This document shows, one piece after another, positions 8,493 to 16,664 of a DNA stretch of 64,000 bases. The stretch lies in contig JASLYQ010000003.1 in NCBI GenBank assembly GCA_030739735.1, positions 62,001 through 126,000 on the forward strand, written 5' to 3'. Source of the stretch: Alphaproteobacteria bacterium. GTDB lineage: Bacteria; Pseudomonadota; Alphaproteobacteria; UBA7887. Position 1 is the first letter of the stretch, and each line of letters opens with the position of its first letter. The translations under genes and the position numbers were made by a program. The notes under the pieces are model-generated. The model saw only the letters and a program-made list of their open reading frames with translations. It had not been told where the DNA came from and did not search any database.

Positions 8493-9473
8493 TCATTCTA
8501 AATTGGCGATCTGCTCGGCCTTTTCAACCAGATTGCGCGCTTGTTTGATGGAGGCAATATCGACCAGCCTGCCGTCGAGCGCCACTGCGCCTTTGCCTTC
8601 GGCGAGCGCTTGTTCCATAGCCAAAAGCACGCGACGGGCCTGGTCGACTTCTTCCGCTGGCGGGCTAAAGACCTCGTTGGCCAGCGCGATTTGCGAGGGA
8701 TGGATCGCCCATTTTCCCTCGCAGCCCAGCACTGCTGCGCGACGTGCTTGGGCGCGAAACCCGTCGGCGTCGATGAAATCACCGAAAGGTCCGTCGATTG
8801 GACGCAGGCCGTTAGCTCGTGCCGCCACCACCATGCGGCTCAAGGGGTAGTGCCACATGTCACCCCAATGGACGTCGCGGCTGCCATCCGCGTCTGCGTG
8901 CGTTAGCACCGCATAGTCCTTGTTGGGCCCGCCGACAGAGGTGGTGCGTGCCTTCGTCGAGGCGGCGTAATCGGCAACCCCGAAGTGCAGTGATTCGTTG
9001 CGCGAGCTGGCAGCGGCGATCTCGTCGATATTGGCCATACCAAGCGCGGACTCGATGATCATCTCGAAGCCGATTCGCTTCTTGCGGCCCTTGGCGGTCT
9101 CTATCTGGGTCACCAGCATGTCGAGGGCATAGATATCGGCGGCGGTGCCGGCCTTGGGGATCATGATGAGATCGAGGGCCTCGCCCGCCTGCTCGAGCAC
9201 GTCGACGACGTCGCGGTACATGTAATGGGTGTCGAGCCCGTTGATGCGCACCGAGAGCGTCTTGTCACCCCAATCGACATCGTTTATCGCCTCGACGACG
9301 TTTTTGCGAGCATGTTCCTTGTCGGCTGGGGCCACAGCGTCCTCAAGGTCGAGAAAAACTATATCGACCGGCGCCTTGGCCGCCTTTTCAAAAAACTCTG
9401 TGCGACTGCCGGGGACGGCTAGTTCGCTGCGGTTCAGGCGTGCTGGGACGGGCTCCGGGACGGTAAAGCTCAT
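8493..9473 (-). CDS. L-malyl-CoA/beta-methylmalyl-CoA lyase-like protein (HpcH/HpaI, CitE-like)
   Basis: 326 residues from the ATG at 9473; a frame-extended start would run into xerD. The Mg-binding LDLEDAVAP loop (41-49), the PKAG strand and IGFEMIIESALGMANIDEIA identify the CitE-like TIM-barrel lyases. The long alphaproteobacterial form with FGVADYAAST and a PSQIALANEVFSPPAEE C-terminus matches Mcl1-type enzymes, which cleave malyl-CoA to glyoxylate and acetyl-CoA, and methylmalyl-CoA to glyoxylate and propionyl-CoA. This would fit glyoxylate/acyl-CoA assimilation alongside the methylmalonyl-CoA mutase at 37-39 kb. Citramalyl-CoA lyase activity is an alternative. Confidence 0.85.
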   Translation of the reverse strand: MSFTVPEPVPARLNRSELAVPGSRTEFFEKAAKAPVDIVFLDLEDAVAPADKEHARKNVVEAINDVDWGDKTLSVRINGLDTHYMYRDVVDVLEQAGEALDLIMIPKAGTAADIYALDMLVTQIETAKGRKKRIGFEMIIESALGMANIDEIAAASSRNESLHFGVADYAASTKARTTSVGGPNKDYAVLTHADADGSRDVHWGDMWHYPLSRMVVAARANGLRPIDGPFGDFIDADGFRAQARRAAVLGCEGKWAIHPSQIALANEVFSPPAEEVDQARRVLLAMEQALAEGKGAVALDGRLVDIASIKQARNLVEKAEQIANLE

Positions 9474-9492
9474 CGGGCGAACTCCGTTGGTA

Positions 9493-10401
9493 TTACAGCT
9501 GGGTGAGGGGATGGTGAGCGTGCACCAGCGCACGTAGGCGCTCGTCTAGCACATGGGTGTAGATCTGGGTGGTAGAAATATCGGCGTGGCCGAGCATGGC
9601 CTGGACATTGCGCAGGTCGGCGCCGTGGGCTAGCAGGTGGCTAGCGAAGGCATGCCGCAGCACATGAGGCGAGACTTTCGCAGTATCGATGCCTGCCTCC
9701 ATGGCCAGACCTTGCAGCAGCTGCGCGAAGCGCCGGCGCGTCAGGTGGCCGCTTTTGCCCCGAGAGGGAAAGAGCCAGGGTGAGGGGTCGCCGCCTGGCA
9801 GGAAGCGCTCACGCACCGTGGTGTAAGTGGCGATGGCTTCAGCCGCCGGCTCTCCGAGGGGCACAATGCGCTCCTTGTCGCCCTTGCCGCGCACCAGCAG
9901 CAGGGTCATGTTGCTTTCGAGCGCCGAGAGCGGCAGCCCGACCAACTCAGAGACGCGTAGGCCTGTCGCATAGAGACATTCCACCAACGCCGTCAGCCTG
10001 AGTGCCTGTGGCCCGGTTCGCGCGTGGGCTGCTTCGAGCAGCTGTTCGACATTGTCTTCGCTCAGCACTTTCGGCAGCGGCCGACCACGCAGTGGCGCGT
10101 CGATTGCGTTGGTGGGATCATCTTCGCACGCGGCCTCACTGACAAGGAAGGCGAACAGCTGGCGCAGACAGGAGAGGCGTCTCGCTGCAGTTCTAGCAGA
10201 CAGCCCGCGTTTTGCTAGGTTGCCGATATAGTGGCGCAGATCGTCGCTGTCGGCATCGCGCAAGCTGCGCCCACGCTGAGCGAGGTATGCGCTGACGTCG
10301 CCGATATCGCGCCGATAGGCTGCAATTGTATTGGCGGCGGAGCCGCGCTCGGCAATTAACATTTCGAGGAAGGACTCGACGAGATGGCTGTCTGCACTCA
10401 C
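9493..10401 (-). CDS. xerD: Site-specific tyrosine recombinase XerD
   Basis: 302 residues with an N-terminal SAM-like DNA-binding domain (1-95) and a catalytic domain carrying the full set: Arg149 (ATGLRVSEL), Lys173 (RGKGDKERIVPLG), His246/Arg249 (HVLRH), His272 (LGHADISTTQIYTH) and nucleophile Tyr281. It acts with XerC at dif to resolve chromosome dimers. It starts at a GTG that overlaps the stop of the upstream 602-aa gene (GTGA). Its place beside aroK and accA argues for chromosomal XerD and not a phage integrase. Confidence 0.93.
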   Translation of the reverse strand: MSADSHLVESFLEMLIAERGSAANTIAAYRRDIGDVSAYLAQRGRSLRDADSDDLRHYIGNLAKRGLSARTAARRLSCLRQLFAFLVSEAACEDDPTNAIDAPLRGRPLPKVLSEDNVEQLLEAAHARTGPQALRLTALVECLYATGLRVSELVGLPLSALESNMTLLLVRGKGDKERIVPLGEPAAEAIATYTTVRERFLPGGDPSPWLFPSRGKSGHLTRRRFAQLLQGLAMEAGIDTAKVSPHVLRHAFASHLLAHGADLRNVQAMLGHADISTTQIYTHVLDERLRALVHAHHPLTQL

Positions 10402-12206
10402 GGTGCGCTGCCGATGAGCACCTCAAGAGCCACGGCTTCGGCGGCGTCGCCAAGCCCGACGGCGCGCAGGGCGCGAATCGCGGTGGCGAGTGTCAGGGCA
10501 TCGGCATGGGCTGGGCCTGTCTCGCCGAAGGCCAGGATGATCAACAGCAGGGTCTCGCCACGCCGCTTGGCACGCGCCGCATCGCGTAAGGCATAACGGA
10601 TGCCGACATTCGGAATTTCCGTCACCGTGTGCGACGGCCCGTCAAAGAACAAGGTCCAGGCGTCGTGGCCGATGGTGCGGCCGAGAGCATCAAGGACCAT
10701 GAAAACGCGTGTTGCGACTGCCATCTTCGTCACTTCGTCGTGGCTTGTTGGCAAGTTGTGCCACCATTGCACGGCCATGTCCGCATTCCAGCTGCGGCCT
10801 ATGCCGATATTGGCGGCGGCGAGCATCGGCAAGGTCTCGTTCTGCTGTGCGCGAGCAACTGCATCGTCGGCGGCCGCTAGGGTGAGGCCGAGATACCAGG
10901 CAACCGCAGCCTGCGGCCGGCCACTTGCGAGCAGGGCGCGCACAGCGCTCGGCGCTATCCACATCGTAGTCGGGGAAGGAGTGAGAGTCAGCAGGCTGAC
11001 GCCGACGGCGCGCGCCAGGTGGGCGAAGCCGGGGCCGGCAGGATCCGGCGCCCACAATGCATCCAGCAATATTGCGCGCTGATCCGGATCCGCATGCCGG
11101 CGTATGGCTTGGAACAATAGCGCCCGGGCTAGGCTCGGCACGATGGTGCCGGCTACGCTGCCAGCATCGCGCAATTCGTCTTCGCTGAAGCTCCGCAGGC
11201 CATACAGATCGGCAAGCTCCGTCGGCGACAGTGCCCCGAGGGCGGCGGCACGCTCGCCTGCCGCAAGCCGTGTCTCGAGGACTAGATCGGTGTGCAGCGC
11301 CAGCGTCCTGAGCGCCGGTGCCGACGCGGTGTTCAAGGTTTTGGCGTCAAGCGGCGCCTCCGCAGCGACCGACATCGCCAGGTCGAGGCCAGTCGTGAGC
11401 GAGGGCACCGGGTCGCGGCCTTCGCCGAGCAGGGTCGCCGCCAGGGCTAGGCGCTCGGCATCGGCTGTCCCCGCCTGCTCGCGTGCCAGCGATAATGATA
11501 GTTGTGCCGTGTCATTCTCGCCGCTGCGTTGCTGGCAAAAGATCATGGCTTGCAGCCAGTGCGGATTGGCCGAGGCGCGGATCTCCGCCGCTGCTATGGC
11601 GCAGGCGTCGTCGAAGCGACCGCTCCAGAATAGGGCGTCGGCTTCCTGAGCCTTGACCGCGGGTGAGGCGCCACCGATTGGCACCAACGCCGCCAGCCGC
11701 ACCGCATCTTCCGGTGCCCCGAGGCGAATCAGTGCTGCCAGGCGGGCGGCCAGAAAATCGCTCGGGGCCGGGCCTGCAGGGGCGGCGGCCGCGGTCAATA
11801 AGGCGCGGCGTGCCACGTCGCGCATGGTTGGCGAGGGTGCTGTGGTCGATAGGCGATCGAGCAGGGCGATCACGCGGTCCGTTCGTGCGCCCTGCCAGAG
11901 GTCATGCCCGAGCCCGCCATTGTTATCGTCAAGTAGTCCGATGGCCCCCACATTAACCACCTCCAGTTGGCTGATGGACACGCCTTCGAGCGGCTCGGGT
12001 TCCGCGGGCTCAGGCACGGCCAGCTGCTCCTCGGCAACGGGGTCGGGTAGCAAAAGCCGGCGCGGACCGGGCGGTGCCTCTTCAGCCGCTTCGGCCTCGG
12101 GTAGCATGGGTAGGGGCGCTGGCTCGTCCTGGGCGGTGAGGGCGCAGGGAAGAAGCAGCGCGAGAAGGAAAGCGGGCAGCCGGTGGTTAACGCGGAAAGC
12201 GGTCAT
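10398..12206 (-). CDS. Large exported alpha-helical repeat protein of unknown function
   Basis: 602 residues. A signal peptide (LPAFLLALLLPCALTAQ, cleavage near residue 25) is followed by a Pro/Glu/Ala-rich linker (about 27-75). The rest is a long Ala/Leu-rich stretch that looks like TPR/HEAT-type helical repeats (DALFWSGRFDDACAIAA, ASGRPQAAVAWYLGL). I recognise no catalytic motif. Similar proteins sit between aroK and xerD in related alphaproteobacteria and are sometimes labelled antifreeze polyprotein because of the Ala/Pro bias, a name that should not be trusted. It overlaps a 46-aa membrane-peptide gene by 20 bases upstream and xerD by 4 bases downstream. A periplasmic envelope role is plausible but unproven. 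Confidence 0.7.
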   Translation of the reverse strand: MTAFRVNHRLPAFLLALLLPCALTAQDEPAPLPMLPEAEAAEEAPPGPRRLLLPDPVAEEQLAVPEPAEPEPLEGVSISQLEVVNVGAIGLLDDNNGGLGHDLWQGARTDRVIALLDRLSTTAPSPTMRDVARRALLTAAAAPAGPAPSDFLAARLAALIRLGAPEDAVRLAALVPIGGASPAVKAQEADALFWSGRFDDACAIAAAEIRASANPHWLQAMIFCQQRSGENDTAQLSLSLAREQAGTADAERLALAATLLGEGRDPVPSLTTGLDLAMSVAAEAPLDAKTLNTASAPALRTLALHTDLVLETRLAAGERAAALGALSPTELADLYGLRSFSEDELRDAGSVAGTIVPSLARALLFQAIRRHADPDQRAILLDALWAPDPAGPGFAHLARAVGVSLLTLTPSPTTMWIAPSAVRALLASGRPQAAVAWYLGLTLAAADDAVARAQQNETLPMLAAANIGIGRSWNADMAVQWWHNLPTSHDEVTKMAVATRVFMVLDALGRTIGHDAWTLFFDGPSHTVTEIPNVGIRYALRDAARAKRRGETLLLIILAFGETGPAHADALTLATAIRALRAVGLGDAAEAVALEVLIGSAP

Positions 12207-12327
12207 CGTCGATCGTCTTCTTTACTGCCACGGTGGGTGGCGGGATGTCCCAGGTGGCAAGAAACGCGGTGCTGCCGATGGCGCCGAGTAGGATCAGTAG
12301 TCCGAAAAAGCGAGACAGAAAGCGCAT
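12187..12327 (-). CDS. Small single-pass membrane protein
   Basis: 46 residues from the ATG at 12327: MRFLSRFFGLLILLGAIG and further hydrophobic residues form one transmembrane helix, followed by a Pro-rich WDIPPPT and a charged DDRFPR tail. The 3' end overlaps the start of the 602-aa exported protein by 20 bases, so the two are probably translationally coupled and may work together. The periplasmic WDIP.P......DDRFPR tail looks conserved-type and is too short for many gene finders. Function unknown. Confidence 0.6.
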   Translation of the reverse strand: MRFLSRFFGLLILLGAIGSTAFLATWDIPPPTVAVKKTIDDDRFPR

Positions 12328-12494
12328 TGCGGTCCGTTCTGGAAGGCCGACTTCGCTGCCGGTCAACACGGTTGGCACAGGGTTTGTCGGCCATGCTATA
12401 GTCGCGCCGATCTTTGATGGGACGCAGTCTACCGGCTCGCCTGGGGCGTTTCAACGCACTGCCGCTGCAGGGCACCCTGTTTCGAAGATCGCCT
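12328..12494. promoter_or_regulatory. Divergent intergenic region between the exported-protein operon and aroK
   Basis: About 170 bases separate the minus-strand membrane-peptide gene and aroK. Promoters for both directions should lie here. I can see no confident -35/-10 pair and no operator. The aroK frame is open upstream to 12414 with an ATG there, so part of this stretch would be coding if that start were used. Confidence 0.35.
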
Positions 12495-13040
12495 ATGGCC
12501 GTGATGGACAGCACTTCAGACCCAAGCGCACACACGACGATCGTTCTGGTAGGGTTGATGGGAGCCGGCAAAAGCTCTGTCGGACGTCGCTTGGCGACTC
12601 GCCTGGGCTGTCCGTTCGTCGACGCGGATAGCGAGATTGAGACCGAGGCCGGGCAAACCATCAGCGAGATTTTCGCGCAACATGGCGAGGCTTATTTCCG
12701 CCGCCTCGAGCGCCGTGTGATCGGTCGTCTGCTGGCCGAGCGCGGGCAGGTTCTGGCCATCGGTGGCGGTGCCTTCATGGATTCCGAGATCCGTGCCCTG
12801 ATCGCTGCCGGTGCTGTCAGTGTCTGGCTGCGGGCTGCGCTCGAAATCCTGCTGCCGCGTGTGATGCGACGCGACAATCGTCCGCTGCTCAAGCAGGGTG
12901 ACCCTTGTGAGATCTTGGGCCGCTTGATCGTCGAGCGCTATCCGATCTATGCCGAGGCGGATATCACCGTCGACAGCACGGGCGGACCGCATGAGGTGGT
13001 AGTGCGGGATATCATGCAGGCTTTGGAGGAAGTGCGGTGA
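12495..13040 (+). CDS. aroK: Shikimate kinase
   Basis: 181 residues from the ATG at 12495. It phosphorylates shikimate with ATP on the way to chorismate. The P-loop GLMGAGKSS (20-28), the shikimate-binding D and R residues in FVDADSEIE and FRRLE, the GGGAF loop and the lid Arg in RDNRPLL are all present. An in-frame ATG 81 bases upstream would add an unlikely Arg-rich leader. The stop overlaps the GTG start of aroB (GTGA), a conserved aroK-aroB pairing. Confidence 0.95.
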   Translation: MAVMDSTSDPSAHTTIVLVGLMGAGKSSVGRRLATRLGCPFVDADSEIETEAGQTISEIFAQHGEAYFRRLERRVIGRLLAERGQVLAIGGGAFMDSEIRALIAAGAVSVWLRAALEILLPRVMRRDNRPLLKQGDPCEILGRLIVERYPIYAEADITVDSTGGPHEVVVRDIMQALEEVR

Positions 13041-14161
13041 CTAGCAGCGAGACTGTACGGGTGGACCTGGGCGAGCGCGCCTATGACATCGTCATCGGCT
13101 TCGGCGTGGTCGGTGACGCGGCGCTATACGTGGCGCCATTGCTGCAGCGTCCACAGGTCGTCGTGGTCAGCGACGATACGATTGCGCCGTTGCTGCTGGC
13201 GCCCTTGCGGAATTCGCTTTCCGCCGGTGGCATCGGTGTGGCAGAAATCCTGGTGCCGGCTGGTGAGCGCAGCAAATGCTTCGCTCAGCTAGAAGATCTG
13301 CTTGGCCGCATGCTAGCGCTGCCTGTGGGGCGCGATACCATGGTGCTGGCGCTCGGTGGCGGCGTGGTCGGCGATCTCGCCGGCTTCGCCGCCAGCATCG
13401 CCTTGCGCGGGCTCGACTTCGTGCATATCCCCACCACGCTGCTGGCCCAGGTGGACAGTTCTGTCGGCGGCAAGACGGCGATCGATACGGCGCATGGTAA
13501 GAATCTTGTCGGCACATTTCATCAACCGCGGCTGGTGCTGGCGGACACCGCCGCGCTCGACAGTCTGCCACGGCGCCAGATGCTTGCAGGGTATGCCGAG
13601 ATGGCCAAGACGGCGTTGATTTGCGACGCCACGTTCTTTGCCTGGCTGGAAGACAATGCCGCTGCAGTGCTCGGCGACGGCAATGCTGAGGTGGTTGCGG
13701 CCGCGCGGCGGCACGCCATCGCCACATGCTGTCGCATTAAAGCCGAGCATGTGGCAGTTGACGAGCGCGAGACCGGCAAGCGGACTCTGCTCAATCTTGG
13801 ACACACTTTCGGCCATGCCCTTGAGGCCGAGCTTGGCTATTCGGAGGCGCTGCTGCATGGCGAGGCGGTGGCCATAGGCATGGTTATGGCCTACGAGATG
13901 TCGGCTAGGCTCGGCATGTGCGAGGTGGCGAATGTGGCGCGCGTGCGAAATCATCTGGAGAGTGTCGGTCTGCCAACCGCGCCGCCGCCCCAGCACCGCT
14001 GGTCGGCAGCGGATCTGTTGGCGCACATGGCGCACGACAAGAAAGTGCGCAAAGGCAAGCCGGTTCTGGTACTGAGCCGCGGCATCGGCGAGGCCTTCGT
14101 CTATCGCGACGCGGGCGAAGCAGATATTCTGCCGGTGCTTGAGGCGGCGGTCGCCGGATGA
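13037..14161 (+). CDS. aroB: 3-dehydroquinate synthase
   Basis: 374 residues. This NAD+- and metal-dependent enzyme converts DAHP to 3-dehydroquinate, the second step of the shikimate pathway. The NAD-binding GGGVVGDLAGFAAS, the active-site PTTLLAQVDSSVGGKTAID, and the metal-ligand segments (GYAEM, LNLGHTFGHALE, LLHGEAVAIGM) are all intact. The start is GTG within the GTGA overlap with aroK, so the two are translationally coupled. Full length for the family. Confidence 0.97.
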   Translation: MTSSETVRVDLGERAYDIVIGFGVVGDAALYVAPLLQRPQVVVVSDDTIAPLLLAPLRNSLSAGGIGVAEILVPAGERSKCFAQLEDLLGRMLALPVGRDTMVLALGGGVVGDLAGFAASIALRGLDFVHIPTTLLAQVDSSVGGKTAIDTAHGKNLVGTFHQPRLVLADTAALDSLPRRQMLAGYAEMAKTALICDATFFAWLEDNAAAVLGDGNAEVVAAARRHAIATCCRIKAEHVAVDERETGKRTLLNLGHTFGHALEAELGYSEALLHGEAVAIGMVMAYEMSARLGMCEVANVARVRNHLESVGLPTAPPPQHRWSAADLLAHMAHDKKVRKGKPVLVLSRGIGEAFVYRDAGEADILPVLEAAVAG

Positions 14162-14168
14162 GCGCATC

Positions 14169-15437
14169 ATGACCACCACCCTAGTGCTCACGCTGGCCGC
14201 GATACTGGTGCTGCTCCTGACATCGGCTTTCTTTTCCGGCTCCGAGACGGCGCTAACCGCCGCCTCGCGCTCGCGTCTGCATCACTTGGCGCAGCGTGGC
14301 AACGCACGGGCCCGCCTAGTCGAGCGCCTGGTCGCGCGGCGCGAGCGCATGATCGGCGCCATCCTACTCGGCAACAATGCAGTCAATATTCTCGCGTCGG
14401 CGCTGGCCACTAGCCTGATGCTCGGGTTTTTTGGCGAGGCTGGCGTGGCCTACGCAACCATCGCCATGACGGCACTGATCTTCATTTTCGCGGAAGTGCT
14501 GCCTAAGACTGCCGCCATCCGCAATGCCGAACGCACTGCGCTTGCTGTGGCACCCGTGCTGCGCCCGGCGGTCTCGGTGCTGGCGCCGGCTGTGGCCGCT
14601 GTCGAGGTGGTGGTGGGGGCGATGTTGTGTTTCGGCGGCCGGCGCGAGGCAGGCAAGCGCCTAGTGCCCGTTGCTGACGAACTGCGCGGGCTGTTTGACC
14701 TGCATGCGCAGGAGGGTCATGTGCGCAAGCATTATCGCGACATGCTGCGCAGCATTCTCGACCTCTCAGAAGTCGAGGTGGCGGAGATCATGACCCACCG
14801 CAAGGTGATGGTGATGCTCAATGCAGACCTACCGATCCCCGAGGCCCTGGCGGCGGTGCTCGAAAGTCCCTTTACGCGCATACCTTTGTGGCGTGATAAT
14901 CCGGACAACATCGTGGGTGTGTTGCATGCGAAAGCGATGCTGCGCGCCATGCGCCGCCACGGCGGCGAGGCCGAGGAACTTGATCTCGCGGACCTGGCAG
15001 CGGCGCCTTGGTTTGTTCCGGATACCACCAGCCTAGCCGAGCAATTGGCGGCGTTCCGCGCCCGCCACGAGCATTTCGCTCTGGTGGTCGACGAATATGG
15101 TAGCCTTGAAGGCCTTGTCACACTCGAAGATATTCTCGAGGAGATCGTCGGCGAGATATCGGACGAATACGACCGACCGCAGACTGATGTGCAGCGTCAG
15201 TCCGATGGCAGCTACGTGGTAAAAGGGGCGTTGACCATTCGCGACATTAACCGTGCGCTCGACTGCCGCATCCCAGACGAAGAGGCGGTGACAGTCGCCG
15301 GCCTGGTGATCCACGAAGCCGAGCGCATTCCCGGTGTCGGCGAGAGCTTTGAGTTGCATGGCTTTCGCTTCGAGGTGCTCGGGCGGGCCGAAAACCGCCT
15401 GACAGCCTTGCGGATGACGTCACTCAACAAGGCCTAG
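14169..15437 (+). CDS. CNNM-type transmembrane/CBS-pair protein (CorC/HlyC-like hemolysin family)
   Basis: 422 residues from the ATG at 14169. The N-terminal DUF21/CNNM membrane domain has about four helices, including FFSGSETALTAASRSRL (16-32) and FAEVLPKTAA. A cytosolic CBS pair follows (VMVMLNADLPIPEAL, VVDEYGSLEGLVTLEDILEEIVGEI), and a C-terminal CorC_HlyC domain ends in LGRAENRLTALR. Such proteins are linked to Mg2+/Co2+ efflux or tolerance; the old name hemolysin is misleading. It begins 7 bases after aroB and is probably in the same operon. Confidence 0.9.
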   Translation: MTTTLVLTLAAILVLLLTSAFFSGSETALTAASRSRLHHLAQRGNARARLVERLVARRERMIGAILLGNNAVNILASALATSLMLGFFGEAGVAYATIAMTALIFIFAEVLPKTAAIRNAERTALAVAPVLRPAVSVLAPAVAAVEVVVGAMLCFGGRREAGKRLVPVADELRGLFDLHAQEGHVRKHYRDMLRSILDLSEVEVAEIMTHRKVMVMLNADLPIPEALAAVLESPFTRIPLWRDNPDNIVGVLHAKAMLRAMRRHGGEAEELDLADLAAAPWFVPDTTSLAEQLAAFRARHEHFALVVDEYGSLEGLVTLEDILEEIVGEISDEYDRPQTDVQRQSDGSYVVKGALTIRDINRALDCRIPDEEAVTVAGLVIHEAERIPGVGESFELHGFRFEVLGRAENRLTALRMTSLNKA

Positions 15438-15499
15438 CGTTTGGTCTATGAGATGGTCATCATCATGCCATTGTAGTCTCCGCCGACCGCCAAACCAGT

Positions 15500-15735
15500 C
15501 ATACCCGCCGCATAAGTGTGCCAGAGCTGTCCGCCGGCCGACCAGCTGGGGGATTTCGAGGGCCGCTTCACCGATATTGTGACCTGTCCGTTCACCAACG
15601 AGTGGCGCGGCTGGCCATGCATGCTGCACCAGCTCGTCGGCGGGCACGGTGGTTGTACCCATCTCAGCTAGTTTCTCGGGAGCACGGGAACAACCTGTTT
15701 CCAGACCTCTAGCTTTATCGCGCCACCTAACGTGG
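15500..15735 (+). pseudogene. Decayed DUF2889 gene fragment
   Basis: Two conserved blocks of DUF2889 proteins are readable in one frame: ADQLGDFEGRFTDIVT from 15537 (family form ADGLWDIEGxLxD) and VGGHGGCTHLS at about 15633-15668. These are interrupted by a TAG at 15669-15671, then the family tail FLGSTGTTCFQT. The middle of the protein (roughly 70 residues) is missing. The segment before 15537 continues in another frame (RRISVPELSAGR). It is therefore a remnant with a deletion, a frameshift and a stop. It lies between the CNNM and bolA genes. Confidence 0.7.
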
Positions 15736-16017
15736 CGATGAGGCTTTGTCGGCTTCTTCGGGCGTTTGTGTCGTCAGAGAGAGGGCATGAAGACCGGCAG
15801 CGAATTCGTCGACCAGCAAGCCGTTAATCAGGCGCTGGCGCTCCACGAGCGATTGTCCGGCGAAAGCCTCGGCCACGATGTACACACGGAAATGGCTGTC
15901 GCCACCTGGCCGCGAGCCGGCATGGCCGGCATGCAGGCGGGATTCGTCGACGATGTCGAGTTGGCTCGGCGACAGCTCGTTGGCAATCTTTTGCCGTATT
16001 GATTCACCAATCGTCAC
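15727..16017 (-). CDS. BolA family protein
   Basis: 96 residues from a GTG at 16017. That start is chosen because AAGGAG lies 7-8 bases upstream and the length fits the family; an ATG 14 codons upstream is possible. The hallmark SRLHAGHAG...SHFRVYIVAEAFAGQSLVERQRLI includes the conserved His of the HAGH loop used in [2Fe-2S] binding with monothiol glutaredoxin. BolA proteins act in iron-sulfur trafficking or as morphogene regulators. It is divergent from the J-protein gene, 51 bases between starts. Confidence 0.92.
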   Translation of the reverse strand: MTIGESIRQKIANELSPSQLDIVDESRLHAGHAGSRPGGDSHFRVYIVAEAFAGQSLVERQRLINGLLVDEFAAGLHALSLTTQTPEEADKASSPR

Positions 16018-16068
16018 GATCTGGCTCCTTGCCTTGTTTCGCGCCTGTAACCTCGTCATATTGGCCCT

Positions 16069-16626
16069 ATGAAGGGCTCGAGAGCAACGCGCCAACAGAG
16101 AGTACATTCCTGGTTCGGGAAGAGCGTGGCGACGGCGCGCGGCTGTGAATGGCCCGATTGCCCCGAGATGGGCGATTATCGGGCACCGAAATCGCCGAAC
16201 GAGTTGCGCGAATACCTATGGTTCTGCCTAGATCATGTACGCGAGTACAACAGGGGCTGGGACTATTTCGCAGGTCTCGACGAGGACGCCATCGAATCCA
16301 TCCGCCGGCGCGATTCGGTGTGGCATCGCCCGACTTGGCCCCTTGGTGTGCGCCATGGCAATTTCGCCGACCACGGGCGGGACCCCTTCGGCTTCTTTAG
16401 GGATGATGGGGGAACGCCGCCGCCATGCTCTGATATGCCACGCGACGATGCCCTTGCCCAACTGGGGCTTGACCGGAATGTTACCCTGGAAGAGCTCAAA
16501 AGCCGCTATAAGGCGCTTGTCAAGCGTCACCATCCGGATGCAAATGGCGGCAGCAAGGCCTCGGAAGAACGGCTCAAGAGCATCAACGAGGCCTATACCT
16601 ATTTGCTTAATGCCGTTGGCGCGTAA
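16069..16626 (+). CDS. J-domain protein with a conserved N-terminal Cys/His region
   Basis: 185 residues. The C-terminal 60 residues are a J domain (LAQLGLDRNVTLEELKSRYK, HPD at 155-157), which stimulates DnaK ATPase. The N-terminal half has CEWPDCPEMGDYRAP (Cys26, Cys31) and YLWFCLDHVREYN (Cys53, His56), which could bind a metal, then a Trp-rich WDYFAGL segment. The layout is typical of alphaproteobacterial DnaJ-like proteins next to cobS, not of full-length DnaJ (no G/F or zinc-finger repeats). The client is unknown. Confidence 0.85.
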   Translation: MKGSRATRQQRVHSWFGKSVATARGCEWPDCPEMGDYRAPKSPNELREYLWFCLDHVREYNRGWDYFAGLDEDAIESIRRRDSVWHRPTWPLGVRHGNFADHGRDPFGFFRDDGGTPPPCSDMPRDDALAQLGLDRNVTLEELKSRYKALVKRHHPDANGGSKASEERLKSINEAYTYLLNAVGA

Positions 16627-16664
16627 CCTGCGAAGCGAACACCCCAGTTAGGACGGACTGAAGT

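Noticed and set aside
9493-10401. Phage or integron integrase
   Set aside because: Size, motif spacing and housekeeping context fit chromosomal XerD; no attachment-site repeats or phage genes nearby.
15420-15662. 80-codon minus-strand frame downstream of the CBS protein
   Set aside because: It is the antisense of the DUF2889 remnant, which explains the region better.
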